NCBI GenBank assembly: GCA_005888465.1
Contig: VAYJ01000032.1
Coordinates: forward strand, 1-14,913
Source of the DNA: Actinomycetota bacterium
GTDB taxonomy: Bacteria > Actinomycetota > UBA4738
DNA: 14,913 nt
Direction of reading: 5' to 3'
In this document: piece by piece, positions 1-7,205 of the stretch
Layout: each line of letters starts with the position of its first letter
How positions within the stretch are numbered: position 1 is the first letter of the stretch
Notes under the pieces: generated by a model
Told to the model about the DNA's origin: nothing
What the model saw: only the letters and a program-made list of their open reading frames with translations
Databases searched by the model: none
Position numbers and translations under genes: made by a program

Positions 1-545
1 GGGGTCGACCAACCCACCGTGACCATCCTGTGCTCGGCGTCCAGCTCGATCGTTCGGCCCTCGCTCGCGAGCACGTGATCGCCCTCATGCTCCTCGAGCA
101 ACTCGAGCACCGCGGGGTCGTCGTCATTGCCGCCGGTCAGGTAGAGGCGGACTCGCGAGCCGGACAGGCGGTCCTCGGCCTGCGCGATCCAGGACGCGAG
201 CCGCGCGCGTGCCGCCTCCTGGAACAGGCCGCGCTGGAGCAGCGGATCGGCGTTCGCCGCGTCGTAGGCGTCGCGGTCCATGACCTCCCAGTAGAAGCCT
301 GTCCGTTCGACCAACCCCGTGAACGCAGCGAGGCCCTCGCCGCTGAATTCGTGGCGCTCGCCGCGGAATTCGGCGAGATACCCGCCACCATCGCGAACGA
401 TCGGCACGAAGGCCTTGCCCATCAGGTCGCCGCCGAAGACGAGCGCGTCGACTTCGTAGAACGAGGCGGCGGAAAGGAACTTCCGGAACGTGAGCTCCGA
501 GCCGTGCAGGTCGGCGGCGAAGAAGATGCGGGTCGGGCCGCCCAT
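1..545 (-). CDS. Metallophosphoesterase, calcineurin-like (partial, C-terminus off left edge)
   Basis: I translated about 181 codons from the ATG at 545-543 to the edge with no stop. The N-terminus shows a metallophosphoesterase core: RIFFAADLHGSE (D12, H14) and LVFGGD (D40), then TGGNDDD further on (the GNxD-type metal site). The GHxH motif expected near the C-terminus would lie beyond the window. The protein is a clear paralogue of the one at 3746-4687. Shared stretches include RKFL, GGD..GKA.VPIV, the NDD site and a GW(S/T) block. It probably hydrolyses a phosphomonoester or phosphodiester with two bound metals in the cytoplasm; the substrate is unknown. No signal peptide is visible. It starts 8 nt after the aldehyde dehydrogenase stop and has only a weak ribosome site, so translation is probably coupled. 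The frame upstream of this ATG is also open through the ALDH gene, so automated calling may extend the start wrongly. The ATG is chosen because homology with the paralogue begins there. Confidence 0.85.
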   Translation of the reverse strand, partial: MGGPTRIFFAADLHGSELTFRKFLSAASFYEVDALVFGGDLMGKAFVPIVRDGGGYLAEFRGERHEFSGEGLAAFTGLVERTGFYWEVMDRDAYDAANADPLLQRGLFQEAARARLASWIAQAEDRLSGSRVRLYLTGGNDDDPAVLELLEEHEGDHVLASEGRTIELDAEHRMVTVGWST

Positions 546-553
546 CGGCGCCG

Positions 554-1997
554 CTACTCGCCGAGCGACACGACGATCGTCTTTAGCTCCGTCAGCCGGT
601 CGATCGAGAACCGACCGCCGACGCGGCCGACCCCCGACGCCGAGCCGGCGCGGCCGCCGAACGGGAGGTGCGACTCCCAGTAGTTCGTGCCGTCGTTGAT
701 GTTCACGGAGCCCGTTCGCACGCGCTCGGCGAACCGGAGGCCTCGCGCGAGGTCGCGCGTGAAGATCGCCGACATGAGACCGTACGGTGACTGATCGACG
801 ATCTCGATCGCGTCCTGCTCGCTCCCGATCGTCGTGATCGGCACCACGGGTCCGAACGTCTCCTCCCGGGCGATCTGCATCTCCTCGGTCACCCCGTCGA
901 CCACGGTCGGCTCGAAGAACAGGTCGCTCCCGTGTCGCGGTGCCCGCTTGCCGCCCGCGACGACCGAGGCCCCCTGCGCCGCCGCCTCCTCGACGTGGCG
1001 CTCGGTCTTGTCGGCGACGCCGGCGTTGTTCAGCGGGCCCATCGTGGTGTCCGGGTCGAACGGATCGCCGAGCCGTACCTGGTCGGCGACGGCCGCGATC
1101 ATCTTCGCGACGAACTCGTCGTGCACGTCGCGCTGCACCAGGATCCGCTCGCCGGCGGTGCAGCTCTGGCCGGCGTTCAGGAAACAGGCCTCGATCGTGC
1201 CCTGGACGGCCGCGTCGAGGTCCGCGTCGTCGCAGACGACGAGGGGACCGTTCCCGCCCATCTCCAGCAGGACGTCCTTGCCTGCGGCCCGGGCCGCCAC
1301 GCGGTGCCCGGTGGCGATCGAGCCGATGAACCCCACGGCCGCGACGCCGGCGTGCCCGGCCAGCTCGTCGCCGACCACGGGTCCCCGGCCCGTCACCAGG
1401 TTGAACGCCCAGGTCCGCTTCGCCGATGCACTGCGCGAGTGCCACCGCGCAGAGCGAGGTGGACGGCGCGGGCGTGAGCACGACCGTGTTCCCGAACGCG
1501 AGGGCCGGCGCGACGATCTCGGCGGGCATCGTGTAGGGCCAGTTCCACGGGCTGATCACCCCGACCACGCCGCGGGGCACCCGATAGAGCAACACACGCC
1601 GACCGGCGTCGACCGAGGGCGCGATCAGCCCCTCGGCACGCGTCGCGTCGGCGGAGGCCATGTCGAAGAACAGGATCAGCTCGTTGACCTCGTCGCGGGC
1701 CTCGGCCTCCAGGGGCTTCCCCTGGTCGAGCGTGAGCGTGCGCGCCAAGCTCTCCCGGCGGGAGTCGATGACGGTCGCGATGCGGCGCATGGCAGCAGCT
1801 CGGTCGAATGCGGATGCGGACGACCAGGGAGCGGACGCCCGCCTCGCCGCCTCGACCGCCAGTCCGACGTCGGCCCGCGTTCCTTCGGGCACCGAGCCGA
1901 TCACCTCGCCGGTCGCCGGTGCCGTTGCCTCCATGGCGGCGCCGCCTTGCGACGCCACCCACTCGCCGCCGATGAACATCCGTCGCTCGCCCGGCAT
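554..1997 (-). pseudogene. Aldehyde dehydrogenase, frameshifted (two reading frames)
   Basis: This is an NAD(P)-dependent aldehyde dehydrogenase of about 480 aa, oxidising an aldehyde to its acid in the cytoplasm. The first ~196 codons (1997 to about 1410) carry the family N-terminus (FIGGEWVAS) and the cofactor-binding block VVGVISPWNWPYTMPAEI, followed by FGNTVVLTPAPSTS. The rest, in another frame (about 1410 to the stop at 554), carries FNLVTGRGPVVGDEL, the catalytic Glu in LLEMGGNGPLVV, the catalytic Cys in NAGQSCTAGERILV, and EETFGPVVPI. The frames switch near 1407-1412, where GEADL is followed by GVQPG instead of the expected GVFNLVTG; one extra or two missing bases explain it. The conserved cofactor-binding Lys of the usual KPA motif is Thr (LTPAPST), which may be a subfamily trait. 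The start is ATG 1997, backed by AAGGGAG at 2004-2010, 6 nt upstream. It could be a real pseudogene or a sequence error; the intact coding signal on both sides favours error or very recent damage. Substrate unknown. Confidence 0.85.
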
Positions 1998-2016
1998 CGC
2001 CTGCTCCCTTCGACGC

Positions 2017-2051
2017 GTGAGGGGCGGCCCCCAGGCGGGGCCGCCCCTCAC
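2017..2051 (-). terminator. Perfect 15-bp hairpin downstream of the permease
   Basis: GTGAGGGGCGGCCCC (2017-2031) and GGGGCCGCCCCTCAC (2037-2051) are perfectly complementary around a 5-nt loop. The hairpin begins 13 nt past the permease stop (2065) and ends 19 nt before the ALDH start (1997). There is no T-run after it on the minus strand, so it is not a classical intrinsic terminator. It could be a U-less terminator of the kind proposed for high-GC bacteria, or an mRNA-stabilising or processing element that sets unequal expression of permease and ALDH. Because the stem is a perfect palindrome it would fold on either strand, but all flanking genes read leftward. Confidence 0.6.
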
Positions 2052-2064
2052 CACGTCACTCGCT

Positions 2065-3702
2065 CTAGTCGACCGGGATCTCCTGATGGATCGACTTCAG
2101 GTTGATCCCCTGGCTCCGCCGCACGAAGTAGGCGATCGCATACACGACGATCGCAAGCCCGTACATGGCCGCCAGATACTTCAGAGACGTGCTGTTGTTG
2201 ATCGCGTACAGGTCGTCCGTGAACCACTTGAAGAGCATCCAGCCGAGGAATGCTGCGGTGATGCCACCGGTCAGTGTGATCAGCGGAATGCCCCCGACGT
2301 TGTACTTCGCGATCGCCGAGTTCTGATAGAGCGACTTCTTCCGCCACGGAAGGATCATCGCCGCGATGGCCGTGCCGAAGAAGGTCACGGCGATCACGAG
2401 CGTCGCATCCAGCGTGTAGGTGATGAACCCGCTCTTGTACGCGTAGAACGCGCTGATGATGACCGAGGGGAAGAGCATCAGGGCGAGCGCGCCGAACGGC
2501 ACGTGACGCCGCTCCGACACCCGGGCTGCCCACTCGGGAAGGATCCGGTCGAACGCCGCGGCGAACACGACCCGCGTCGAGGAGAGGAACAGCGTCCCCG
2601 CCCACCCGAGGAACCACGTGCCGAACGCGAGCACCACGATCGCCTGGAAGATGGCGCTATGGATGTAGAAGCTCGCGAGGAGCGGTGGGTACGGGAAGAT
2701 CGGGATCGTGGGCGCCGCCGTGCCGCCGTACAGCGGGAACCAGTAGTTCGCGTTCGCCGCGTTGAAGAACTGCCAGCCGAACGTCTTGGCCATGAGGAGC
2801 ACGAGGATCACGGAGAGCCCGATGGTCACCCAGAGGCCCCACATCATGCCGCCCATCACCTTGCGGAAGTCCCCGGCGCCCCGAACCTCGCCGTAGAGCG
2901 TCGCGCCCCAGTTCGGCCACAGGATCCAGAACGCCATGAACGGGACCAGCAACAGGCTCGCGCCGAAGAACGGCGAAAGCGAGAGCTTCATCGCCGGCAC
3001 AGCGTTGCCGGTTGCGGCTGTGGTGAGCGTCGCCTTGTAGACGTCGCCCTTCGCGCCGAACAGGTTCGCCGCCTCGCGGTTGAAGGCGCTCGCAAACCCG
3101 CTCTTGCTCCCGAACACCAGTATGAGCAGCATGACCGCGAGGGCGACCATCCCGACGTAGAAGCAGAACCGCTGGACGCGCGCGTAGCCCTCCATGCCGA
3201 GCGACACGAGGAATCCGGCGAGCACGATCGTGCCGACGCTCGTGATGAAGATGCCGTTGTGGGTGCCCAGCCACGTGACCGCGCCCGACCACTTGAAGAT
3301 GGCGAAGAGCGGTTGGAGCACCTCGACCGAGAGGATGTTCGCGTAGATCGGCGCCCAGTGCCACAGGATGAACCACCATCCGGTGACGGCCAGGACGAAC
3401 GCGATGCCGCCGCCGAGCACGCGGCTCTGCCAGACGTAGTCGCCGCCCGCACGGGGCATCGCCGAGATGAGGCCCGCGTAGGTGATGACGAGGAACGTGA
3501 TGAGCACGCCGGAGATGATCACCGCGAGCAGCACCTGACCGTTCGGCACGAACGCCAGGACCGAAAACGCGAAGTACAGCCCGAGCGTGATCAGGTTCAC
3601 GGACATGAACGAGTAGATGAAGGCGTCGCGGCGCGACCACCCCTTCACCAGCCCGGTCGCCTTGCGGAGGAACAAGGTAGGGGTTTCGCCTACCGTTGCC
3701 AC
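2065..3702 (-). CDS. APC-superfamily amino acid/amine permease
   Basis: A 545-aa polytopic inner-membrane transporter with about 12 hydrophobic segments, the first near residues 27-52 and 57-81. The family signature PRAGGDYVWQSR lies at residues 83-94, after the second segment, where APC permeases carry their conserved cytoplasmic loop. A polar stretch lies around residues 200-240. The C-terminus (RSQGINLKSIHQEIP) resembles the tail of many COG0531-type permeases. APC proteins import amino acids, polyamines or related amines by proton or sodium symport or by exchange; which one cannot be told here. The start is GTG 3702, chosen because AAGGGGAGGT (3711-3720) sits 9 nt upstream and because the protein then begins right before the first membrane segment. 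It follows the metallophosphoesterase by 43 nt and is followed by a strong hairpin before the ALDH. Its place in the cluster suggests it brings in the substrate of the catabolic genes around it. Confidence 0.9.
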   Translation of the reverse strand: MATVGETPTLFLRKATGLVKGWSRRDAFIYSFMSVNLITLGLYFAFSVLAFVPNGQVLLAVIISGVLITFLVITYAGLISAMPRAGGDYVWQSRVLGGGIAFVLAVTGWWFILWHWAPIYANILSVEVLQPLFAIFKWSGAVTWLGTHNGIFITSVGTIVLAGFLVSLGMEGYARVQRFCFYVGMVALAVMLLILVFGSKSGFASAFNREAANLFGAKGDVYKATLTTAATGNAVPAMKLSLSPFFGASLLLVPFMAFWILWPNWGATLYGEVRGAGDFRKVMGGMMWGLWVTIGLSVILVLLMAKTFGWQFFNAANANYWFPLYGGTAAPTIPIFPYPPLLASFYIHSAIFQAIVVLAFGTWFLGWAGTLFLSSTRVVFAAAFDRILPEWAARVSERRHVPFGALALMLFPSVIISAFYAYKSGFITYTLDATLVIAVTFFGTAIAAMILPWRKKSLYQNSAIAKYNVGGIPLITLTGGITAAFLGWMLFKWFTDDLYAINNSTSLKYLAAMYGLAIVVYAIAYFVRRSQGINLKSIHQEIPVD

Positions 3703-3745
3703 CAGGTCTCACCTCCCCTTTCCGAGCGCGGCACCCATGGCCGGC

Positions 3746-4687
3746 TCATCCGTTCACCAGCTGATAGTTCTTGACGACGTGCTTCTTCGCGTCGAGCGTG
3801 ATGAGCGCGGCCTGCAGGACTCCTTCCTCGTAGGAGCTCCCGGGGTTCAGCACCAGGCTCGAGCCCATCCGCGTCGCGCCTTTCGCCTCGTGGATGTGGC
3901 CGTGCAGCGACAGGACGGGTTGGACGCGCTCGATGGCCGAACGAACCGAGGTCGACCCGACGGGTCGAAGGGCCCGGCCGCCCGCCTTGATGTTGAGGTT
4001 CTCGTCCAGCGCCGGGGCCTCGTCCAGGCCGCTCCCGTATGGCGGCGCGTGGAAGTTGAAGATCGTCCTCGCCGGGTCGGTGACCTTCGCGAGGATCTTC
4101 TCCAGGCGCCGGCCAAGCTCGTCCTCGGGCAGCTCGCGGAACGTGTTCCACGGCGTCGGGTTCGTCCATCCGTAGGAGAGCATCTCGAAGCCGTCCAGCT
4201 CGAGGGGGTCGTCGCCGCCGAATTCGACAAGGTGCCCGCTCTTCAGGACCGGGTCGATCTCGAACATGTCGTCGTTCGCCGGGGAGACGATCGCGCGGAT
4301 CCCCTTGCCCGCCAGGCGGTCGTCGGCCATGGCGATCCAGCGCTCGGTCCCCTCGAGCATCACCTCCTTGAACCGCTTGTCGACCGCGTCCTCGTCGTCC
4401 TGCATGTGGCGGTACTCCTCCTCGGAGACGCGGATCGGGTAGTAGCCGCGGTTCAGGATCTTCGTCTCGATGTCGCGGACCTCGTCCTCGGTCTCCAGGG
4501 AGACGTGCTGGTCGAACATCGTGGTGTCCCAGCGGGTGCCGCGCTGGACGATGGGGACCATGGCCTTGCCGGTGATGTCGCCGCCGACGATCACGACGTC
4601 GGCGCCGTAGTGGGGACCCGCGTTCAGGAACTTCCGCCAGCAGATCTCGGAGCCGTGGATGTCCGTGACGTAGAAGATCTTGGTCAT
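3746..4687 (-). CDS. Metallophosphoesterase, calcineurin-like (complete)
   Basis: A 313-aa protein with the full set of calcineurin-like metal-ligand motifs: DIH (D9, H11), GGD (G35-D37), an altered GNHD-type site reading PANDD (N138, D139), NFHAPP (H213) and LHGHIHEAKG (GHxH, H264 and H266). It should bind two metal ions and hydrolyse a phosphoester or phosphodiester in the cytoplasm; substrate unknown. Residues 50-130 are an acidic, helical-looking insertion with no recognised motif. The start is ATG 4687: residues MTKIFYVTDIHG form the first strand and metal site, and GGGGGGAT lies just upstream. A longer frame exists up to 4747 but adds only low-complexity residues. The start codon is the end of an inverted repeat, described separately. 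The left-edge gene at 1-545 is its paralogue. It lies 94 nt after the GMC oxidoreductase gene and 43 nt before the permease gene. Confidence 0.9.
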   Translation of the reverse strand: MTKIFYVTDIHGSEICWRKFLNAGPHYGADVVIVGGDITGKAMVPIVQRGTRWDTTMFDQHVSLETEDEVRDIETKILNRGYYPIRVSEEEYRHMQDDEDAVDKRFKEVMLEGTERWIAMADDRLAGKGIRAIVSPANDDMFEIDPVLKSGHLVEFGGDDPLELDGFEMLSYGWTNPTPWNTFRELPEDELGRRLEKILAKVTDPARTIFNFHAPPYGSGLDEAPALDENLNIKAGGRALRPVGSTSVRSAIERVQPVLSLHGHIHEAKGATRMGSSLVLNPGSSYEEGVLQAALITLDAKKHVVKNYQLVNG

Positions 4688-4705
4688 CGATCCCCCCGAT
4701 CGATG
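4685..4705 (-). promoter_or_regulatory. Inverted repeat sequestering a start codon
   Basis: In the mRNA sense, CATCGATC (4705-4698), a five-G loop and GATCGATG (4692-4685) form a perfect 8-bp stem. The last three bases are the ATG of the metallophosphoesterase at 3746-4687, and the loop is the purine run that would serve as its ribosome site. If this folds, the start codon is buried and the Shine-Dalgarno run is exposed in the loop. It could tune translation or serve as an operator in DNA form; the sequence alone does not decide. Such a short palindrome could also arise by chance. Confidence 0.4.
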
Positions 4706-4781
4706 CTGTTCAGGCGCGATGTTCCGCCCGCGCGAGGCCGGGTGCAAGTCGGCGGTTGCAGGATCGGCAACACGGGTGCGC

Positions 4782-6443
4782 TCACCGGCCCGGGTGTCGA
4801 TAGAACGCGACCGGCTCGGGAGCGAGGGGCGTCGCGCCCAGGATCAGGTCGGCTGCCTTCTCGGCCACCATCATCACCGGTGCGTAGATGTTCCCGTTCG
4901 TCACGTAGGGCATGACCGACGCGTCGACCACGCGAAGCCCCTCGGTCTCGTGCACACGGAGCGTCACTGGATCGACGACGGCGGCCTCTCCGGTCCCCAT
5001 CGCGCAGGTGCAGGAAGGATGCAACGCCGTCTCCCCGTCCCGGGCGACCCAGTCCAGGATCTCGGCATCGGTCTGGGCGGCGGCCGGACCCGGGGACAGC
5101 TCGCCGGCGTCGTAGGGCTCGAACGCGGGCTGGCCCAGAACCGTCCGGGCGGCGTGGATCGCCTCGACCCACTCGCGCCGGTCCTGGTCGGTCGAGAGGT
5201 AGTTGAACCGAAGCGCCGGGTAGACGCGGGGATCGGGGCTCGTGATCCGCACCGATCCGCGGGCGTCGGAGTACATCGGCCCGATGTGGACCTGGTAGCC
5301 GTGGTCCCCCGCCGGCGACGAGCCGTCGTAGCGCACGGCGACGGGGAGGAAGTGGAACATGAGGTTCGGGTAGCGGACGTCCTCGTTGCTGCGCGCGAAC
5401 CCGCCGCCCTCGAAGTGGTTGGTCGCGGCGAGCCCTCGCTTGAAGAGCAGCCATTCCAGCCCGATCCACGGCCGGTTCCGCCATTTGAGGCCGGGGGCGA
5501 CCGAGACCGGAAGGCGGGAGGAGTGCTGGACGTACACCTCCAGGTGGTCCTGGAGGTTCTCCCCGACACCGGTCAGGCCGTTGAGGACCGGGATCCCGAG
5601 CGGCTCCAGGAGCGACGGGTTCCCGACGCCGGAGAGCTGCAGAAGCTGCGGCGAGTTGAAGGCGCCCCCGGCGAGGATCACCTCGCCCGCGAGCGCGCGC
5701 TTCGGCGAGCCGCCGCGCTGCTGGTACTCGACGCCGATCGCGCGCCGGCCCTCGAAGAGGATCCGCGTGACGAACGTCCGGGTGCGGACCGTGAGATTCG
5801 GCCGGCCCATCGCCGGGTGCAGGTACGCTCGCGCGGCGGAGAGCCGGCGCCCCCGCTGGATGTTGCGGTCGAACGCGGCGAACCCCTCCTGGCGGTAGCC
5901 GTTCACGTCCGCGGTCAGCTGGTAGCCGGCCTGCTGGACGGCCTCGAAGAAGGCACGGAACAGGGGGCTCGTCGCCGGACCGCGCTCCAGGACCAGCGGC
6001 CCGGCGTGCCCGCGGAACTCGTCGTCCGGCGCGGCCGCGAGGCAGTTCTCCATCCGCTTGAAGTAGGGAAGGCAGTGCGCGTAGTCCCAGGTCTGCATCC
6101 CCGGATCGGCGGCCCATCGTTCGAAGTCGAGCGGGTTGCCCCGCTGGAAAATCATGCCGTTGATGCTGCTCGAGCCGCCGAGGACCTTGCCCCGCGCGTG
6201 CGAGATGCGCCGGCCGTGCATGAAGGGCTCCGGCTCGGACTCGTACTTCCAGTCGTAGAAGCGGCTCCCGATCGGGAACGTGAGCGCCGCCGGCATCTGG
6301 ATGAAGATGTCCCACGGATAGTCGGGCCGTCCCGCTTCGAGCACCAGGACCCGGTTGCTCGGATCGGCCGAGAGGCGATTCGCCAGCGCGCACCCCGCGG
6401 AGCCGCCCCCGACGATGAGGAAGTCGTGCTCCGCGCGGCGCAT
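4782..6443 (-). CDS. GMC-family FAD-dependent oxidoreductase (choline dehydrogenase-like)
   Basis: A 553-aa glucose-methanol-choline family flavoprotein that oxidises a primary alcohol to an aldehyde. The FAD-binding Rossmann fold opens the protein: DFLIVGGGSAG (G12-G14, G17), with the ribose-binding acid in LEAG (E36). GKVLGGSSSINGM (residues 85-97) is the first GMC signature and GAFNSPQLLQLSGVG the second. The catalytic pair near the C-terminus is His in LHPSCTCAMG (H475) and Asn in GNIYAP (N518), matching the His/Asn pair of choline oxidases and dehydrogenases. Length is normal for the family. The start is ATG 6443, one base after the nucleotidyltransferase stop, because FAD-fold homology begins there. 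The frame is open 59 codons further up, but that stretch overlaps the neighbour gene and looks non-coding. Without a close homologue the substrate (choline, polyethylene glycol, other alcohol) stays open. The ALDH downstream could take its product. Confidence 0.92.
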   Translation of the reverse strand: MRRAEHDFLIVGGGSAGCALANRLSADPSNRVLVLEAGRPDYPWDIFIQMPAALTFPIGSRFYDWKYESEPEPFMHGRRISHARGKVLGGSSSINGMIFQRGNPLDFERWAADPGMQTWDYAHCLPYFKRMENCLAAAPDDEFRGHAGPLVLERGPATSPLFRAFFEAVQQAGYQLTADVNGYRQEGFAAFDRNIQRGRRLSAARAYLHPAMGRPNLTVRTRTFVTRILFEGRRAIGVEYQQRGGSPKRALAGEVILAGGAFNSPQLLQLSGVGNPSLLEPLGIPVLNGLTGVGENLQDHLEVYVQHSSRLPVSVAPGLKWRNRPWIGLEWLLFKRGLAATNHFEGGGFARSNEDVRYPNLMFHFLPVAVRYDGSSPAGDHGYQVHIGPMYSDARGSVRITSPDPRVYPALRFNYLSTDQDRREWVEAIHAARTVLGQPAFEPYDAGELSPGPAAAQTDAEILDWVARDGETALHPSCTCAMGTGEAAVVDPVTLRVHETEGLRVVDASVMPYVTNGNIYAPVMMVAEKAADLILGATPLAPEPVAFYRHPGR

Positions 6444-6444
6444 G

Positions 6445-7194
6445 CTAGTGACCGACGACCTCCGGCAGCTCGTACCACTGCATGCGCTCGCCGACCTTCG
6501 AACGGAGCTTCCATTTGAAGGTCTTGGAGCACGCGTCGCAGTACTCCCGGATGCGCTTGGCCTGCGCAAGCGGATCGAAGCGGCGCGCCGAGGGGATGAG
6601 ATCGGCGTGCTCGCCGGCACCGAGCCGGACGAGGGTGTCGAGGCTTCCCGTGACCGTGCGCCACCAGCCCCAGTCGTCGCACACGACCTTGCCGATCCGC
6701 GCGAGCCCGACCGCGCCCACGTCGTCCCCGTCGCGGACCTCGAAGGCGGACAGCAGGTGCACGATGTCGTGTAGGTCCTTGCGGTTGAGCTCGACGATCT
6801 GGAGTTTCGTGAGCAGCAGGTCGGTGACGTCCAGCGTGTGCGGCATCCGGTCGATGCGCTCGCGGAAGTCCAGGACGTGACACATGTTCAGCCGGTCCAT
6901 GATCACGTCGACGCTCACGCCACCGTCGGCGGTGGTGAAGTACATCTGCCGGTCGCCGTGCAGGGTGTTGAACCGCTGGTCGCCGACGAACCCGCGCGCG
7001 GCGAAGAAGTCCATCACCGGGCGCCTGGCCGATGACACCGAAGCGAAGTCCATGTCCTGATCGGTCCGGGCACGATGCGGGAACAGCGGGCAGAGCAGCC
7101 GGACGGCCTGGCCGCCGATTAGCTTGAGCGGGACGCCGCGCTCGTTCGCTTCCCGGACGGCTGTGGTCGCCACATCGAAGGCGTCCAGCGCCAT
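6445..7194 (-). CDS. Nucleotidyltransferase-fold protein, uncharacterised
   Basis: A 249-aa protein with the marks of a minimal nucleotidyltransferase fold: LKLIGGQAVRLL (G27, G28), then RTDQDMDFA with carboxylates D45, D47 and D49, then a third acid in VSVDVIM (D96). A later conserved-looking block, DLLLTKLQIVELNRKDLHDI (about residues 125-144), is typical of the AbiEii-like and related uncharacterised actinobacterial families. The C-terminus holds a CDAC motif and a basic stretch that might bind metal or nucleic acid. Members of this superfamily add nucleotides to proteins, RNA or small molecules, and some are toxins; no partner antitoxin-like gene is adjacent. The start is ATG 7194. AGGAG (7209-7213) overlaps the end of hyuB but sits 14 nt away, a long spacing. 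It lies 11 nt after hyuB and 1 nt before the GMC gene, so it is a built-in member of the operon. Function unknown. Confidence 0.8.
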   Translation of the reverse strand: MALDAFDVATTAVREANERGVPLKLIGGQAVRLLCPLFPHRARTDQDMDFASVSSARRPVMDFFAARGFVGDQRFNTLHGDRQMYFTTADGGVSVDVIMDRLNMCHVLDFRERIDRMPHTLDVTDLLLTKLQIVELNRKDLHDIVHLLSAFEVRDGDDVGAVGLARIGKVVCDDWGWWRTVTGSLDTLVRLGAGEHADLIPSARRFDPLAQAKRIREYCDACSKTFKWKLRSKVGERMQWYELPEVVGH

Positions 7195-7205
7195 GGACGC
7201 ACACG

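Noticed and set aside
1393..1962. 189-aa minus-strand open frame overlapping the ALDH N-terminal half
   Set aside because: It is the third frame; the true N-terminal ALDH motifs lie in the frame starting at 1997.
1660..3774. 704-aa plus-strand open frame across ALDH and permease
   Set aside because: It is antisense to well-recognised genes; the product is Arg/Glu/His-rich low-complexity protein with no motif, typical of a shadow frame in GC-rich DNA.
6444..6620. 59-codon N-terminal extension of the GMC oxidoreductase
   Set aside because: The stretch is Ser/Arg-rich, overlaps the nucleotidyltransferase in another frame, and the FAD fold begins right after ATG 6443.
7192..7194. Toxin-antitoxin pair reading of the nucleotidyltransferase gene
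   Set aside because: No small helix-turn-helix or antitoxin-like partner lies next to it; both neighbours are metabolic enzymes joined by tight spacing.
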